A stretch of DNA of 64,000 nucleotides from Tenacibaculum discolor. Its GTDB lineage: Bacteria; Bacteroidota; Bacteroidia; Flavobacteriales; Flavobacteriaceae. Positions 42,329-53,397 of this stretch are shown one piece after another. Under the pieces are notes generated by a model. That model saw nothing but the letters and a program-made list of their open reading frames with translations. It had not been told where the DNA came from and ran no database searches. The first letter of the stretch is position 1, and each line of letters begins with the position of its first letter. Location of the stretch: positions 62,001-126,000 of the forward strand of contig NZ_RCCS01000010.1 in the NCBI RefSeq assembly GCF_003664185.1. Direction: 5' to 3'. The position numbers and the translations under genes were made by a program.

Positions 42329-44723
42329 GTGGTTTACCAGTTTTTAACATATGCTGAATACGCTCTAACGTTTTACGTTCTGTAGTTAAACTTAAGAAAG
42401 CTTCACGTTCAAGGTCTAATAAATACTGCTCAGTAACTTTTGTTGGTTCTGATAAATCTCCTCCAGCCATTACATAGGCTAGTTTGTTTGCAATTTTCTG
42501 ATCGTGTTCAGAAATATATTTAGAAGCTTCCATAGAGTCTGTTCCTACTAAGAACATACCTAAGGCTTGCTTACCTAATACTAAAACATCTTTGCGTTTT
42601 GCTGGTTGTGTATAACCTGCTTCTGCTAATAACACAGCGTGTTTTTTAGCTTCTGCTATTTGACGGTCTTTGTTTACAACCACAACGTCTTTTCCTTTTT
42701 GTAGTAAGTTTAAGTCGTATGCTTCATAAGCTGAAGTTGCAACTTTAGCCATACCAATAGTTAAGAAGTGCTCTTGTAATACGTTTAATTGAACATCGCC
42801 AGTGTGGAATAAGTCCTGAGCTCTTAAAGCCATTTCTTTAGATCCACCACCACCAGGAATTACTCCAACTCCAAACTCTACTAATCCGATGTAGGTTTCA
42901 GCAGCAGCAACTACTTTATCAGCGTGTAATGATAACTCACATCCACCACCTAACGCCATTCCGTGAGGAGCAGCAATAGTAGGAATTGCAGAGTAACGCA
43001 TACGCATCATTGTATCTTGGAAATACTTGATAGCCATGTTTAATTCATCATACTCTTGCTCAACAGCCATCATAAAAATCATTCCAATGTTGGCACCTAC
43101 TGAGAAGTTTGCAGCTTGGTTACCAATAACTAATCCTTGGAAGTCTTTTTCAGCTAAATCAACTGCTTTATTTAATCCTGCTAAAACATCACCACCAATA
43201 GTGTTCATTTTAGATTGGAATTCACAGTTTAAGATTCCGTCTCCTAAATCTTCAATAACAACTCCAGAGTTTTTGAATACCTCAGTAGTTTTACGAATGT
43301 TATCTAAGATGATAAATGAATCTTGTCCTGGTTTTTTAACTTGTGCTTTTGCAGGTACATCGTAGTAATATGTTGCACCGTTTTTAACTGTATAGAAAGA
43401 TTTCTCTCCTTTAGCTAACATTTCTGTTACCCAAGCAGCTGGTTCTTTTCCTTCAGCTTTCATTAATTCGATACCTTTTTCAACTCCTACAGCATCCCAA
43501 ATTTCGAAAGGACCATTTTCCCATCCGAAACCTGCTTTCATAGCATCGTCAATTCTATATAATTCATCAGAAATTTCTGGAATTCTATTTTGAACGTACG
43601 CAAACATTGCTGCGAAGTTCTTACGGTAAAATTCTCCCGCTTTATCTTTTCCGCCAACTAATACTTTGAATCGGTCAATTGGCTTATCGATTGTTTTTGT
43701 TAATTCTAACGTAGCGAATTTTGCTTTTTTAGACGGACGGTATTCCATCGTATCTAAGTCTAACGCTAAAATTTCACGCTTTCCTTCAGCATTGGTTGTT
43801 TTTTTGTAAAAACCTTGCTTGGTTTTGTTACCTAACCACTTATTTTCCATCATTGTGTTGATGAAATCAGGCAACTTAAATAAGTCGTGAGCTTCGTCGT
43901 TAGGACAGTTTTCGTAGATTCCGTTAGCAACGTGTACTAAAGTATCTAACCCAACAACATCAACAGTACGGAAAGTAGCTGATTTTGGTCGTCCAATAAC
44001 AGGACCAGTTAATTTATCAACTTCTTCAACTGTTAATCCTAATTCTTTTACTTGGTGAAATAAAGATTGGATTCCGAAGATACCAATACGGTTACCAATA
44101 AATGCTGGTGTATCTTTTGCTAATACTGAAGTTTTTCCTAAGAATTTAGAACCATAATCCATTAAGAAGTCAGTAACTTCTTGTTTACAGTCTGGTCCTG
44201 GAACAACTTCAAATAATTTTAAATAACGAGGAGGGTTAAAAAAGTGAGTTACCGCAAAGTGCTTACGAAAATCTTCACTACGTCCTTCGTTCATAAACTT
44301 AATTGGAATACCTGAAGTGTTGGTAGAAATAATTGTACCAGGTGTACGGTATTTTTCAACTTGTTCAAAAACACTTTGTTTAATGTCTAAGCGTTCAACA
44401 ACTACTTCCATAATCCAATCTACATCTTTTACTTTGTGTAAATCGTCTTCAAGGTTTCCAGTAGTAATTCTATCTGCAAATTTTTTATTGTAGATAGGTG
44501 ATGGTTTCGATTTTAACGAAGCAGTCAAAGCATCATTTACCAAACGGTTACGAACTACTTTGTCTTCTAAGGTTAATCCTTTTGCCTTTTCTTTGTCGTT
44601 AAGCTCTCTTGGAACGATGTCCAAAAGCAATACTTCAACGCCAATGTTAGCAAAATGACATGCAATACCTGATCCCATGATACCAGAACCGATAATTGCT
44701 ACTTTTTTAATTCTTCTTGCCAT
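42318..44723 (-). CDS. fadN: 3-hydroxyacyl-CoA dehydrogenase / enoyl-CoA hydratase (FadN-type)
   Basis: This 801-residue bifunctional enzyme has an N-terminal NAD-binding dehydrogenase domain (GSGIMGSGIA, residues 11-20; THFFNPPRYLKLFEVVPG; PAFIGNRIG) followed by a C-terminal crotonase domain (about 480-690, with GLVIGNQAANFSVGANIGMI and APHGMALGGGCELSLHAD). This domain order is that of Bacillus FadN, the reverse of E. coli FadB. With fadA and fadE downstream, the operon has the same order as Bacillus fadNAE. It starts 17 bases after the MarR gene. Confidence 0.93.
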   Translation of the reverse strand: MARRIKKVAIIGSGIMGSGIACHFANIGVEVLLLDIVPRELNDKEKAKGLTLEDKVVRNRLVNDALTASLKSKPSPIYNKKFADRITTGNLEDDLHKVKDVDWIMEVVVERLDIKQSVFEQVEKYRTPGTIISTNTSGIPIKFMNEGRSEDFRKHFAVTHFFNPPRYLKLFEVVPGPDCKQEVTDFLMDYGSKFLGKTSVLAKDTPAFIGNRIGIFGIQSLFHQVKELGLTVEEVDKLTGPVIGRPKSATFRTVDVVGLDTLVHVANGIYENCPNDEAHDLFKLPDFINTMMENKWLGNKTKQGFYKKTTNAEGKREILALDLDTMEYRPSKKAKFATLELTKTIDKPIDRFKVLVGGKDKAGEFYRKNFAAMFAYVQNRIPEISDELYRIDDAMKAGFGWENGPFEIWDAVGVEKGIELMKAEGKEPAAWVTEMLAKGEKSFYTVKNGATYYYDVPAKAQVKKPGQDSFIILDNIRKTTEVFKNSGVVIEDLGDGILNCEFQSKMNTIGGDVLAGLNKAVDLAEKDFQGLVIGNQAANFSVGANIGMIFMMAVEQEYDELNMAIKYFQDTMMRMRYSAIPTIAAPHGMALGGGCELSLHADKVVAAAETYIGLVEFGVGVIPGGGGSKEMALRAQDLFHTGDVQLNVLQEHFLTIGMAKVATSAYEAYDLNLLQKGKDVVVVNKDRQIAEAKKHAVLLAEAGYTQPAKRKDVLVLGKQALGMFLVGTDSMEASKYISEHDQKIANKLAYVMAGGDLSEPTKVTEQYLLDLEREAFLSLTTERKTLERIQHMLKTGKPLRN

Positions 44724-44740
44724 TTGTTTGTTGGTTTGTT

Positions 44741-45202
44741 TTATACAGCTTTATTGTCAATATCGTCTTCGTATATTAACTTATCTGTAATTAGTTTGTT
44801 TATTGTTGTTGTTACTTTAAAAAAGCTATCTAGCTCTTCTTCAGTAATATGTTCTCTTACCTTATTATTGAATTGGTATACGTGTCCTTTTGAAACTTCG
44901 CGCATTTCTTTACCGTATTCGGTAAGTTTTAAAATAACGCTTCTACCATCATTTGGATTTTTCTCGCGACATATAACTCCCTTATCTTCCATAGTTTTTA
45001 ATAAACGAGAAAGACTTGTAGGTTCCATTCCCATTAACGGACCCAATGCAGTTGAAGGGGTACCGTTTTCAGAATCGATATTCAACAAAGCAAAAGCCGT
45101 GGCCATTGTGCTATCGTGCTTTGCAGCCTGCTCGTTATACATTTTTGCAACGGCTTGCCACGTGGCTCTTAATTGGTGATCTATTGATTTATCCTTGTCC
45201 AT
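44741..45202 (-). CDS. MarR-family regulator of the fad operon
   Basis: A roughly 153-residue protein from ATG 45202 (MDKDKSIDHQ). An in-frame TTG nine bases upstream is less likely because the -7 box TATATTTG ends only six bases before the ATG. The winged HTH reads STALGPLMGMEPTSLSRLLKTMEDKGVICREKNPNDGRSVILKLT. It is the first gene of the fadN operon, with twin palindromes in its promoter, so it is a likely acyl-CoA-responsive autorepressor. Confidence 0.92.
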   Translation of the reverse strand: MDKDKSIDHQLRATWQAVAKMYNEQAAKHDSTMATAFALLNIDSENGTPSTALGPLMGMEPTSLSRLLKTMEDKGVICREKNPNDGRSVILKLTEYGKEMREVSKGHVYQFNNKVREHITEEELDSFFKVTTTINKLITDKLIYEDDIDNKAV

Positions 45203-45208
45203 GGATGC

Positions 45209-45275
45209 CAAATATATAAAATTTTATTATGCATGCATAGTATTTTGCAAAAAAGTTATGCATGCATAATAAAAT
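45209..45275 (-). promoter_or_regulatory. fad operon promoter with twin operators
   Basis: -7 box TATATTTG (45216..45209). TTATGCATGCATAG (45227..45240) and TTATGCATGCATAA (45256..45269) are near-identical palindromes, centres 29 bases apart, together forming a larger inverted repeat bounded by ATTTTA and TAAAAT. They are probable MarR sites. Confidence 0.65.
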
Positions 45276-45338
45276 TAACAAAAAATTAATCTTGTAACGT
45301 TTGGAGAGAACCGTATACTAATTGAGTATAAAAATATG

Positions 45339-45346
45339 TAAGTTTG
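45339..45346 (+). promoter_or_regulatory. -7 box upstream of the NatA-like gene
   Basis: TAAGTTTG, 45 bases before the ATG at 45392. The twin MarR-type palindromes lie about 65-110 bases upstream, so they could affect this divergent promoter too. Confidence 0.45.
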
Positions 45347-45391
45347 TCACTGCTGTTTTTCAATAAGCGGTAATTAATCAACTATAAATCT

Positions 45392-46321
45392 ATGAGTAAT
45401 TTATTAGAAATTAACAATGTGGTAAAGCGTTATGGCGATTATACTGCATTAAATAATGTGTCAATGCACATACCTAAAGGAAGTGTTTTTGGTTTGTTAG
45501 GTCCTAATGGAGCAGGAAAAACCTCGCTTATTAGAATTATTAATCAAATTACAATGCCTGATGCTGGTGAAATTATATTAGACGGAGAAAAGTTAGCTCC
45601 AAACCATATAGAGCATATAGGTTACTTACCAGAAGAAAGAGGACTGTATAAGAGTATGAAGGTAGGAGAGCAGGCATTATACCTTGCTCAATTAAAAGGG
45701 TTGAGTAAATCGGAAGCAAAAAAACGATTAAAATATTGGTTTGATAAATTTGATATTGGTGCTTGGTGGAATAAAAAGATTGAAGAGTTATCTAAAGGAA
45801 TGGCGCAGAAGGTACAGTTTATAGTAACTGTACTACACCAGCCTAAATTATTAATTTTTGATGAGCCTTTTTCTGGTTTCGATCCTATTAATGCCCAATT
45901 AATAGCAAAGGAAATTTTACAGTTGAGAGATGAAGGAGCTACCATTATTTTTTCTACCCATAGAATGGAGTCTGTTGAGGAAATGTGTGATTATATAGCT
46001 TTGATTAACAAGTCGAATAAAATTTTAGATGGTAAGCTAGAAGATATTAAAAAGGAGTTTAGAACAAATACTTTTCAGGTTGGATTAGCTACTTCTAATT
46101 CAAAAGAAGTGGAGCAAAAGCTAAAAGAAAACTTTGAGGTTTTACCAGCAGATTTTAAATTGTTAAATGAGGGGTTAAAGTTAAATGTAAAACTTACTAA
46201 CGGAAGTTCTCCAAACGATTTACTATCGTATTTAACCAACCAAGGTCAAGTACAGCATTTTGTAGAGTTGGTGCCAAGTGCTAATGATATTTTTATTCAA
46301 GCAATCCATAAAAACAGTTAA
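45392..46321 (+). CDS. ABC transporter ATPase (NatA-like)
   Basis: This 309-residue ATPase has Walker A GPNGAGKTS, a Q-loop region LPEERGLYKSM, signature LSKGMAQKVQF, Walker B LLIFDEPFSGFDP and switch FSTHRMESVEE. The C-terminal extension (about 215-309) is of the DUF4162 kind found in Na+/drug efflux ATPases. It forms a transporter with the permease gene three bases downstream. Confidence 0.93.
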   Translation: MSNLLEINNVVKRYGDYTALNNVSMHIPKGSVFGLLGPNGAGKTSLIRIINQITMPDAGEIILDGEKLAPNHIEHIGYLPEERGLYKSMKVGEQALYLAQLKGLSKSEAKKRLKYWFDKFDIGAWWNKKIEELSKGMAQKVQFIVTVLHQPKLLIFDEPFSGFDPINAQLIAKEILQLRDEGATIIFSTHRMESVEEMCDYIALINKSNKILDGKLEDIKKEFRTNTFQVGLATSNSKEVEQKLKENFEVLPADFKLLNEGLKLNVKLTNGSSPNDLLSYLTNQGQVQHFVELVPSANDIFIQAIHKNS

Positions 46322-46324
46322 GCA

Positions 46325-47647
46325 ATGAAAAGATTACGATTAATTATAGAACGCGAGTTTATTGCTAAAGTTAGAAATAAGTCGTTTATCGTTATGACTT
46401 TTTTAAGTCCACTGTTAATGATTGGTATGGGGGCTTTAGTATTTTTCTTAATGAAGAAGAACGATGAAAAGGTTAAGAAGATAGTATATGTTGATGAGTC
46501 TGGAATGTTCTCTAAAGATGTTTTTAAAGATTCAAAAACAGTAAAGTACGAGGACTTTACTGCTTTAGGAATAGATGATTCAAAAAAGAAAGTTGAAGAA
46601 GGGGATTATTATGGAGCTTTGTATATTCCAAAACAAGATAGTTTAGAAGTGTTGGCAAAATCGATTGAGTTTTTCTCAAAAGATTCACCAAGTATGTCTA
46701 TCATGGAAAGTTTAGAAGATAAAATTGATAAGGAGTTGCGTCATAAAAAACTAACAAGCTTCGGAATTGATATTGCGCATATTGAAGAATCAAAAATAGC
46801 TTCAGAAATAAAAATGTTGAATTTTTCTGGGGAAAAATCTTCAAAATTAATCAACGGGTTAAAAATAGGTGTGGGAGCTATTGCCGGATATTTGTTAATG
46901 ATGTTTGTAATGATTTATGGTACATCGGTAATGCGTAGTGTAATTGAAGAAAAAACAAGTAGAATTATTGAAGTAATTGTTTCTTCAGTAAAACCTTTCC
47001 AATTAATGTTAGGAAAGATTATAGGAAATGCTTCAGCTGGATTGTTACAATTCTTTATTTGGGGAATTTTGTTTTTAGTATTTAGCCTAGTAGCATCTTC
47101 TTTCTTTGGAGTTGATATGATGGAAATGCAGTCAGCAAAAGTATCACCAGAACAAATGGAAGCTATTCAGCAAACAGCAACCAATAAAGGTGAAATGATT
47201 GTGCAAGAAATTTTTAGGTTGCCTTTAGTAAAAATGTTCTTCTTATTCATTTTCTACTTCTTAGGAGGATATATGTTGTATAGTTCTTTGTTTGCAGCGG
47301 TAGGAGCAGCAGTGGATAACGAAACGGATACGCAACAATTTATGATGCCTATTATGTTACCGTTAATTTTAGCAGTATATGTAGGTTTTGCAACGGTAAT
47401 TAATGATCCTCACGGACCAGTATCAGTAATATTCTCATATATACCATTTACGTCGCCAATCGTTATGTTAATGAGAATTCCATTTGGAGTAGCTTGGTGG
47501 GAAATAGCAATCTCTATGTTGCTATTAATTCTTACTTTTATGGTTATTGTATGGATTGCTGCTAAAATTTATCGCGTGGGTATTTTAATGTATGGTAAAA
47601 AGCCAACGTATAAAGACTTATGGAAGTGGATTCGTTATAATGGATAA
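46325..47647 (+). CDS. ABC-2 type permease (NatB-like)
   Basis: This 440-residue membrane protein has an N-terminal helix (about 20-42), a large extracytoplasmic domain (about 45-170), then about five to six helices from 180 on. EEKTSRIIEVIVSSVKPFQLMLGKI is the ABC-2/NatB signature before the second helix. It works with the upstream ATPase in export, and the substrate (Na+ or other) is unproven. Confidence 0.92.
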   Translation: MKRLRLIIEREFIAKVRNKSFIVMTFLSPLLMIGMGALVFFLMKKNDEKVKKIVYVDESGMFSKDVFKDSKTVKYEDFTALGIDDSKKKVEEGDYYGALYIPKQDSLEVLAKSIEFFSKDSPSMSIMESLEDKIDKELRHKKLTSFGIDIAHIEESKIASEIKMLNFSGEKSSKLINGLKIGVGAIAGYLLMMFVMIYGTSVMRSVIEEKTSRIIEVIVSSVKPFQLMLGKIIGNASAGLLQFFIWGILFLVFSLVASSFFGVDMMEMQSAKVSPEQMEAIQQTATNKGEMIVQEIFRLPLVKMFFLFIFYFLGGYMLYSSLFAAVGAAVDNETDTQQFMMPIMLPLILAVYVGFATVINDPHGPVSVIFSYIPFTSPIVMLMRIPFGVAWWEIAISMLLLILTFMVIVWIAAKIYRVGILMYGKKPTYKDLWKWIRYNG

Positions 47648-47739
47648 TTAAATCTTTATGAAATTGACTTAATAAATTTTATTTTAAAGAGTTTAATAGT
47701 GAAACGAATCTGATGAATAAAAACAATAAGAACTAGTAG

Positions 47740-48579
47740 ATGAAAGAATTAATAAAAGAAGTAACCGATTTTCTAAACCTTAGAATTCCTCTAGGGGGTA
47801 AAGAAATAGATATCACAATAAAGACAGTTTTGTTCTTGATACTAGGTTTGATTCTTGTGAAGATTTTACTGAAGTACTTGAAAAGACTAGCAAAAAGTAA
47901 ACTAGAACAAGAAGACAAGAATAAGTTTGATACTATTTTCTCCTTTACTAGTTGGTTAGCTTATGTAGTTGTTTTTTCTATAGCTTTAAGTTCAGCTGGG
48001 GTTAATTTAAGTGCAATTTTAGTAGCGTCTTCAGCCTTATTAATTGGTATTGGTTTAGCATTACAGACTTTTTTTCAAGACATAATTTCTGGAATTTTTA
48101 TTATTCTTGATAAAAGTGTTCATGTTGGTGATATTATTGAGTTAGATGGAAAAGTAGGTAGAGTAGAGGAAATAAAACTAAGAACCACCAGAGCTGTTAC
48201 TATTGATAACAAAGTTTTGGTAATACCTAATCATAAATATTTATCAAACAGTTTATATAACTGGACTCAAAATGGTACTACAACAAGAGAAAGTGTTACA
48301 GTAGGAGTGGCATACGGAAGTGATGTAGCTTTGGTAAAAAAGTTGTTAATGCAAGCGGCTAGTGAACATTCAAAAGTGTATCAACATCCTGCTCCTTTAG
48401 TGCTTTTTGAAAATTTTGGAGATAGCTCATTGGACTTTAAATTGATTTTTACATTAAACGATAGTTTTCAAGCAGCTATACCAAAAAGTGATATACGATT
48501 TAGAATAGACGAACTGTTTAGAGAACATAATATTAGTATACCATTTCCTCAAAGAGATATACATATTATTAAAGAGTAA
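47740..48579 (+). CDS. Small-conductance mechanosensitive channel (MscS family)
   Basis: This 279-residue protein has helices at about 28-48, 65-85 and 92-118. The pore helix reads LLIGIGLALQTFFQDIISGI, followed by the beta domain FIILDKSVHVGDIIELDGKVGRVEEIKLRTT and NHKYLSNSLYNWTQNG, the MscS signature, and a C-terminal alpha/beta domain. It opens under membrane tension to release solutes in osmotic downshock. Confidence 0.94.
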   Translation: MKELIKEVTDFLNLRIPLGGKEIDITIKTVLFLILGLILVKILLKYLKRLAKSKLEQEDKNKFDTIFSFTSWLAYVVVFSIALSSAGVNLSAILVASSALLIGIGLALQTFFQDIISGIFIILDKSVHVGDIIELDGKVGRVEEIKLRTTRAVTIDNKVLVIPNHKYLSNSLYNWTQNGTTTRESVTVGVAYGSDVALVKKLLMQAASEHSKVYQHPAPLVLFENFGDSSLDFKLIFTLNDSFQAAIPKSDIRFRIDELFREHNISIPFPQRDIHIIKE

Positions 48580-48587
48580 AGTAATAG

Positions 48588-48603
48588 TGGCCTAATTGTT
48601 GCC
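48588..48603 (+). promoter_or_regulatory. Candidate sigma-54 promoter before the RR-AAA+ gene
   Basis: TGGCCTAATTGTTGCC has GG and GC ten bases apart, with TGGC and TTGC intact. The ATG at 48638 is 35 bases downstream. It is weaker than the site at 22437 in the central bases. Confidence 0.5.
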
Positions 48604-48637
48604 CTTTAGAGGAAATATTAAAAGAATAAAATAAAGC

Positions 48638-49801
48638 ATGGCTAAAATATTAATAATAGAAGATGAAGCTGCAATTCGCAGAGTATTAAAAAAAATTATT
48701 TCTGAAGAAAACGATTCCTATGAAGTAGAAGAAGCTGAAGATGGTTTACAAGGAATTGAAATGATAAAGAAAACGGATTACGATTTAGTTTTATGCGATA
48801 TTAAGATGCCTAAAATGGATGGTGTTGAGGTGTTAGAAAAAGCCAGAAAGTTGAAACCAGAAATACCAATGGTAATGATTTCTGGTCATGGAGACCTAGA
48901 TACTGCAGTAAATACAATGCGTTTAGGAGCCTTTGATTATATTTCTAAACCGCCAGATTTAAATCGTTTACTTAATACCGTAAGAAATGCTTTAGATAAA
49001 AAGGAGTTGGTAGTAGAAAACAAGCGTTTGAAAAAGAAGGTGAGTAAGAATTATGAAATGATTGGAGAAAGTGATGCCATTACTCATATAAAAGAAATTA
49101 TAGAAAAAGTATCAGCAACCGATGCTAGAGTATTAATTACAGGTCCTAATGGAACAGGAAAAGAATTAGTAGCACATTGGTTGCATGAAAAGTCTGATCG
49201 TTCTAAAGCTTCAATGGTTGAGGTGAATTGTGCAGCTATTCCTTCTGAGTTAATAGAAAGTGAGCTTTTTGGACATGTAAAAGGAAGTTTTACAGGGGCT
49301 AATAAAGATAGAGCAGGGAAGTTTGAAGCAGCAAATGGAGGAACTATTTTCTTAGATGAAATAGGAGATATGAGTTTGTCGGCACAAGCAAAAGTATTAC
49401 GAGCATTACAAGAAAACCGTATTCAAAGAGTAGGGTCTGATAAAGATATAAAAGTAAATGTACGTGTAGTTGCTGCAACAAATAAAGATTTAAAGAAGGA
49501 GATTGAAGAAGGACGCTTCCGTGAAGATTTATATCACCGTTTAGCAGTGATTTTAATTAAAGTTCCTGCTTTAAACGATAGAAGAGAAGATATCCCGTTA
49601 TTAGTAGATTTCTTCGCAAATAAAATTTCTGAAGAACAAGGAATGTCAAAGAAAGGCTTCTCAGAAGATGCTATTAAGTTATTACAAGAATATGATTGGA
49701 CAGGGAATATTCGTGAGTTACGAAATGTAGTTGAGCGATTACTTATTTTAGGAGAAAAAGAAGTTTCTAAAAATGACGTGAAACTATTTGCGAGTAAATA
49801 A
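48638..49801 (+). CDS. Sigma-54 response regulator without DNA-binding domain
   Basis: This 387-residue protein has a receiver (about 3-122) with Asp54 in LVLCDIKMPKMDG and an AAA+ domain (about 140-375) with Walker A GPNGTGKE, the contact loop GSFTGA (Ser instead of the common Ala) and FLDEIGDMSL. It ends ISEEQ...SKNDVKLFASK with no Fis-type HTH. Such activators can work from solution, as described for Helicobacter FlgR. It is preceded by a sigma-54-like promoter. Confidence 0.93.
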   Translation: MAKILIIEDEAAIRRVLKKIISEENDSYEVEEAEDGLQGIEMIKKTDYDLVLCDIKMPKMDGVEVLEKARKLKPEIPMVMISGHGDLDTAVNTMRLGAFDYISKPPDLNRLLNTVRNALDKKELVVENKRLKKKVSKNYEMIGESDAITHIKEIIEKVSATDARVLITGPNGTGKELVAHWLHEKSDRSKASMVEVNCAAIPSELIESELFGHVKGSFTGANKDRAGKFEAANGGTIFLDEIGDMSLSAQAKVLRALQENRIQRVGSDKDIKVNVRVVAATNKDLKKEIEEGRFREDLYHRLAVILIKVPALNDRREDIPLLVDFFANKISEEQGMSKKGFSEDAIKLLQEYDWTGNIRELRNVVERLLILGEKEVSKNDVKLFASK

Positions 49802-49819
49802 CATTACTAGGTAATAAAT

Positions 49820-49851
49820 AAAAAAGAAGAGCATTTTGCTCTTCTTTTTTT
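49820..49851. terminator. Bidirectional terminator
   Basis: Arms AAAAAGAAGAGCA / TGCTCTTCTTTTT between the convergent activator and katG genes. Confidence 0.85.
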
Positions 49852-49868
49852 ATGATTTAGTTTTTAAA

Positions 49869-52097
<2,229 letters not shown>

Positions 52098-52098
52098 T

Positions 52099-52122
52099 CA
52101 AATTTACAATAAAAGAGTGAAT
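52099..52122 (-). promoter_or_regulatory. katG promoter and shared box
   Basis: -7 box TAAATTTG (52106..52099), directly preceded by ATTCACTCTTTTATTG (52122..52107), which recurs upstream of the peroxiredoxin gene in the same orientation to the gene. Confidence 0.6.
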
Positions 52123-52280
52123 AATTTTTATCTATATTTTTTATTTTGGTATAATATTTTCTTATTATTTGTTTTTTTTGCCCTGTAAGTTATTGGTTTT
52201 TAAAAAGGTATTTGTTTTGTTGATTTTGTTAGCTTTGTAGTATTGATAATTCTTATAATGTAATAAAAAAATATTTTTAG

Positions 52281-52317
52281 ATTCACTCTTTTAATGATAA
52301 GAAACGAAATACATTTG
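52281..52317 (+). promoter_or_regulatory. Peroxiredoxin promoter and shared box
   Basis: ATTCACTCTTTTAATG (52281..52296) differs from the katG box at one of 16 positions. The -7 box TACATTTG is at 52310..52317, 13 bases downstream of the box. Confidence 0.6.
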
Positions 52318-52355
52318 TGCTCGTAAAAAATTATTAATCAATAAAAAATTATAAA

Positions 52356-52997
52356 ATGGCTACAGCAGTAGGAAAAAAATTCCCAAGTTTAAACGTGGAT
52401 GCAATGAATGAAATGGGTGATACGTTTAAATTAAATGTATTAGAAGAAGCAGTTAAAAACAAGAAAAAAGTGTTGTTATTTTGGTATCCGAAAGACTTTA
52501 CTTTCGTTTGTCCAACTGAGTTACACGCTTTTCAAGCTGCATTACCTGAATTTGAAAAAAGAAACACTATTGTAATTGGAGCTTCTTGTGATACTCCTGA
52601 AGTGCACTTTGCTTGGTTAAGCCAATCAAAAGATAATGGAGGAATTGAAGGTATTACTTATCCATTATTAGCTGATAGTAACCGTAATTTGTCATCTATT
52701 TTAGGTATCTTAGACATCTCTAACGAAACTTACGATGAAGCTACAGGAACTGTACAAGTTGAAGGTGATAACGTAACGTATAGAGCTACATATTTAATTG
52801 ATGAAGAAGGAACTGTATTCCATGAAGGAATCAACCACATGCCAGTTGGTCGTAACGTAAACGAATATTTACGTTTAGTTGATGCTTACACTCACGTACA
52901 AGAAAAAGGTGAGGTTTGTCCAGCAAACTGGGAAGAGGGTAAAGAAGCAATGCAAGCAAATGCTAAAGCTACTGCAGAGTACTTAGCAGCAATCTAA
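52356..52997 (+). CDS. 2-Cys peroxiredoxin (AhpC/Prx1 type)
   Basis: This 213-residue thioredoxin-fold peroxidase has peroxidatic Cys52 in FTFVCPTELHAF, resolving Cys188 in GEVCPANW, and Arg in the NHMPVGRNVNE region. It reduces hydrogen peroxide and organic peroxides with electrons from thioredoxin. A thioredoxin-like gene follows 89 bases later, after a stable hairpin (53010..53064). Confidence 0.95.
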   Translation: MATAVGKKFPSLNVDAMNEMGDTFKLNVLEEAVKNKKKVLLFWYPKDFTFVCPTELHAFQAALPEFEKRNTIVIGASCDTPEVHFAWLSQSKDNGGIEGITYPLLADSNRNLSSILGILDISNETYDEATGTVQVEGDNVTYRATYLIDEEGTVFHEGINHMPVGRNVNEYLRLVDAYTHVQEKGEVCPANWEEGKEAMQANAKATAEYLAAI

Positions 52998-53009
52998 AAT
53001 ATAATTTAA

Positions 53010-53064
53010 GAAAGGAAACAAGTTCGTGTGAGATAAGTGAAGGGGTCGAGCACGAGCTCCTTTC
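53010..53064 (+). other. Hairpin between peroxiredoxin and thioredoxin genes
   Basis: GAAAGG/CCTTTC and AGTTCGTG/CACGAGCT form nested stems. No T tract follows, so it looks like an mRNA-stability or processing element and not a terminator. Confidence 0.45.
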
Positions 53065-53086
53065 GAAATTGATAATATAAGAAACT

Positions 53087-53395
53087 ATGGTACAAGAATT
53101 GAGTCAAGACAATTTATCAGAGGTTGTTGCAGGTAATAAAAAAGTAGTAGTACAGTTTTCAGCTACTTGGTGTGGTAACTGTCGTATTATGAAACCTAAA
53201 TTTAAAAAATTATCTTCTGAAAATGAAGATATGGTTTTTGTAATAGCTGACGCAGAGAAGTTTCCAGAAAGTAGAAAACTTGCAGATGTAAGTAACTTAC
53301 CTACTTTTGCTACTTTTATTGATGGTAAATTTGTAAATCAAACTCAAACTAACAAGTTTGATGTGTTGAAGGATTTAGTAAACGAAGTAGCTTAA
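53087..53395 (+). CDS. Thioredoxin-like protein (CGNC)
   Basis: This 102-residue thioredoxin fold has active site WCGNC (Cys29 and Cys32) in place of WCGPC, and a LPTFATFIDGK segment with the cis-proline. It probably donates electrons to the upstream peroxiredoxin, with TrxB (27.1 kb) reducing it. The loss of the active-site proline should shift its redox potential. The DUF6952 gene follows after two bases. Confidence 0.9.
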   Translation: MVQELSQDNLSEVVAGNKKVVVQFSATWCGNCRIMKPKFKKLSSENEDMVFVIADAEKFPESRKLADVSNLPTFATFIDGKFVNQTQTNKFDVLKDLVNEVA

Positions 53396-53397
53396 TT

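Noticed and set aside
44724..45179. Plus-strand 151-residue frame opposite the MarR gene
   Set aside because: The MarR frame has a complete winged-helix signature, so the opposite frame is a shadow.
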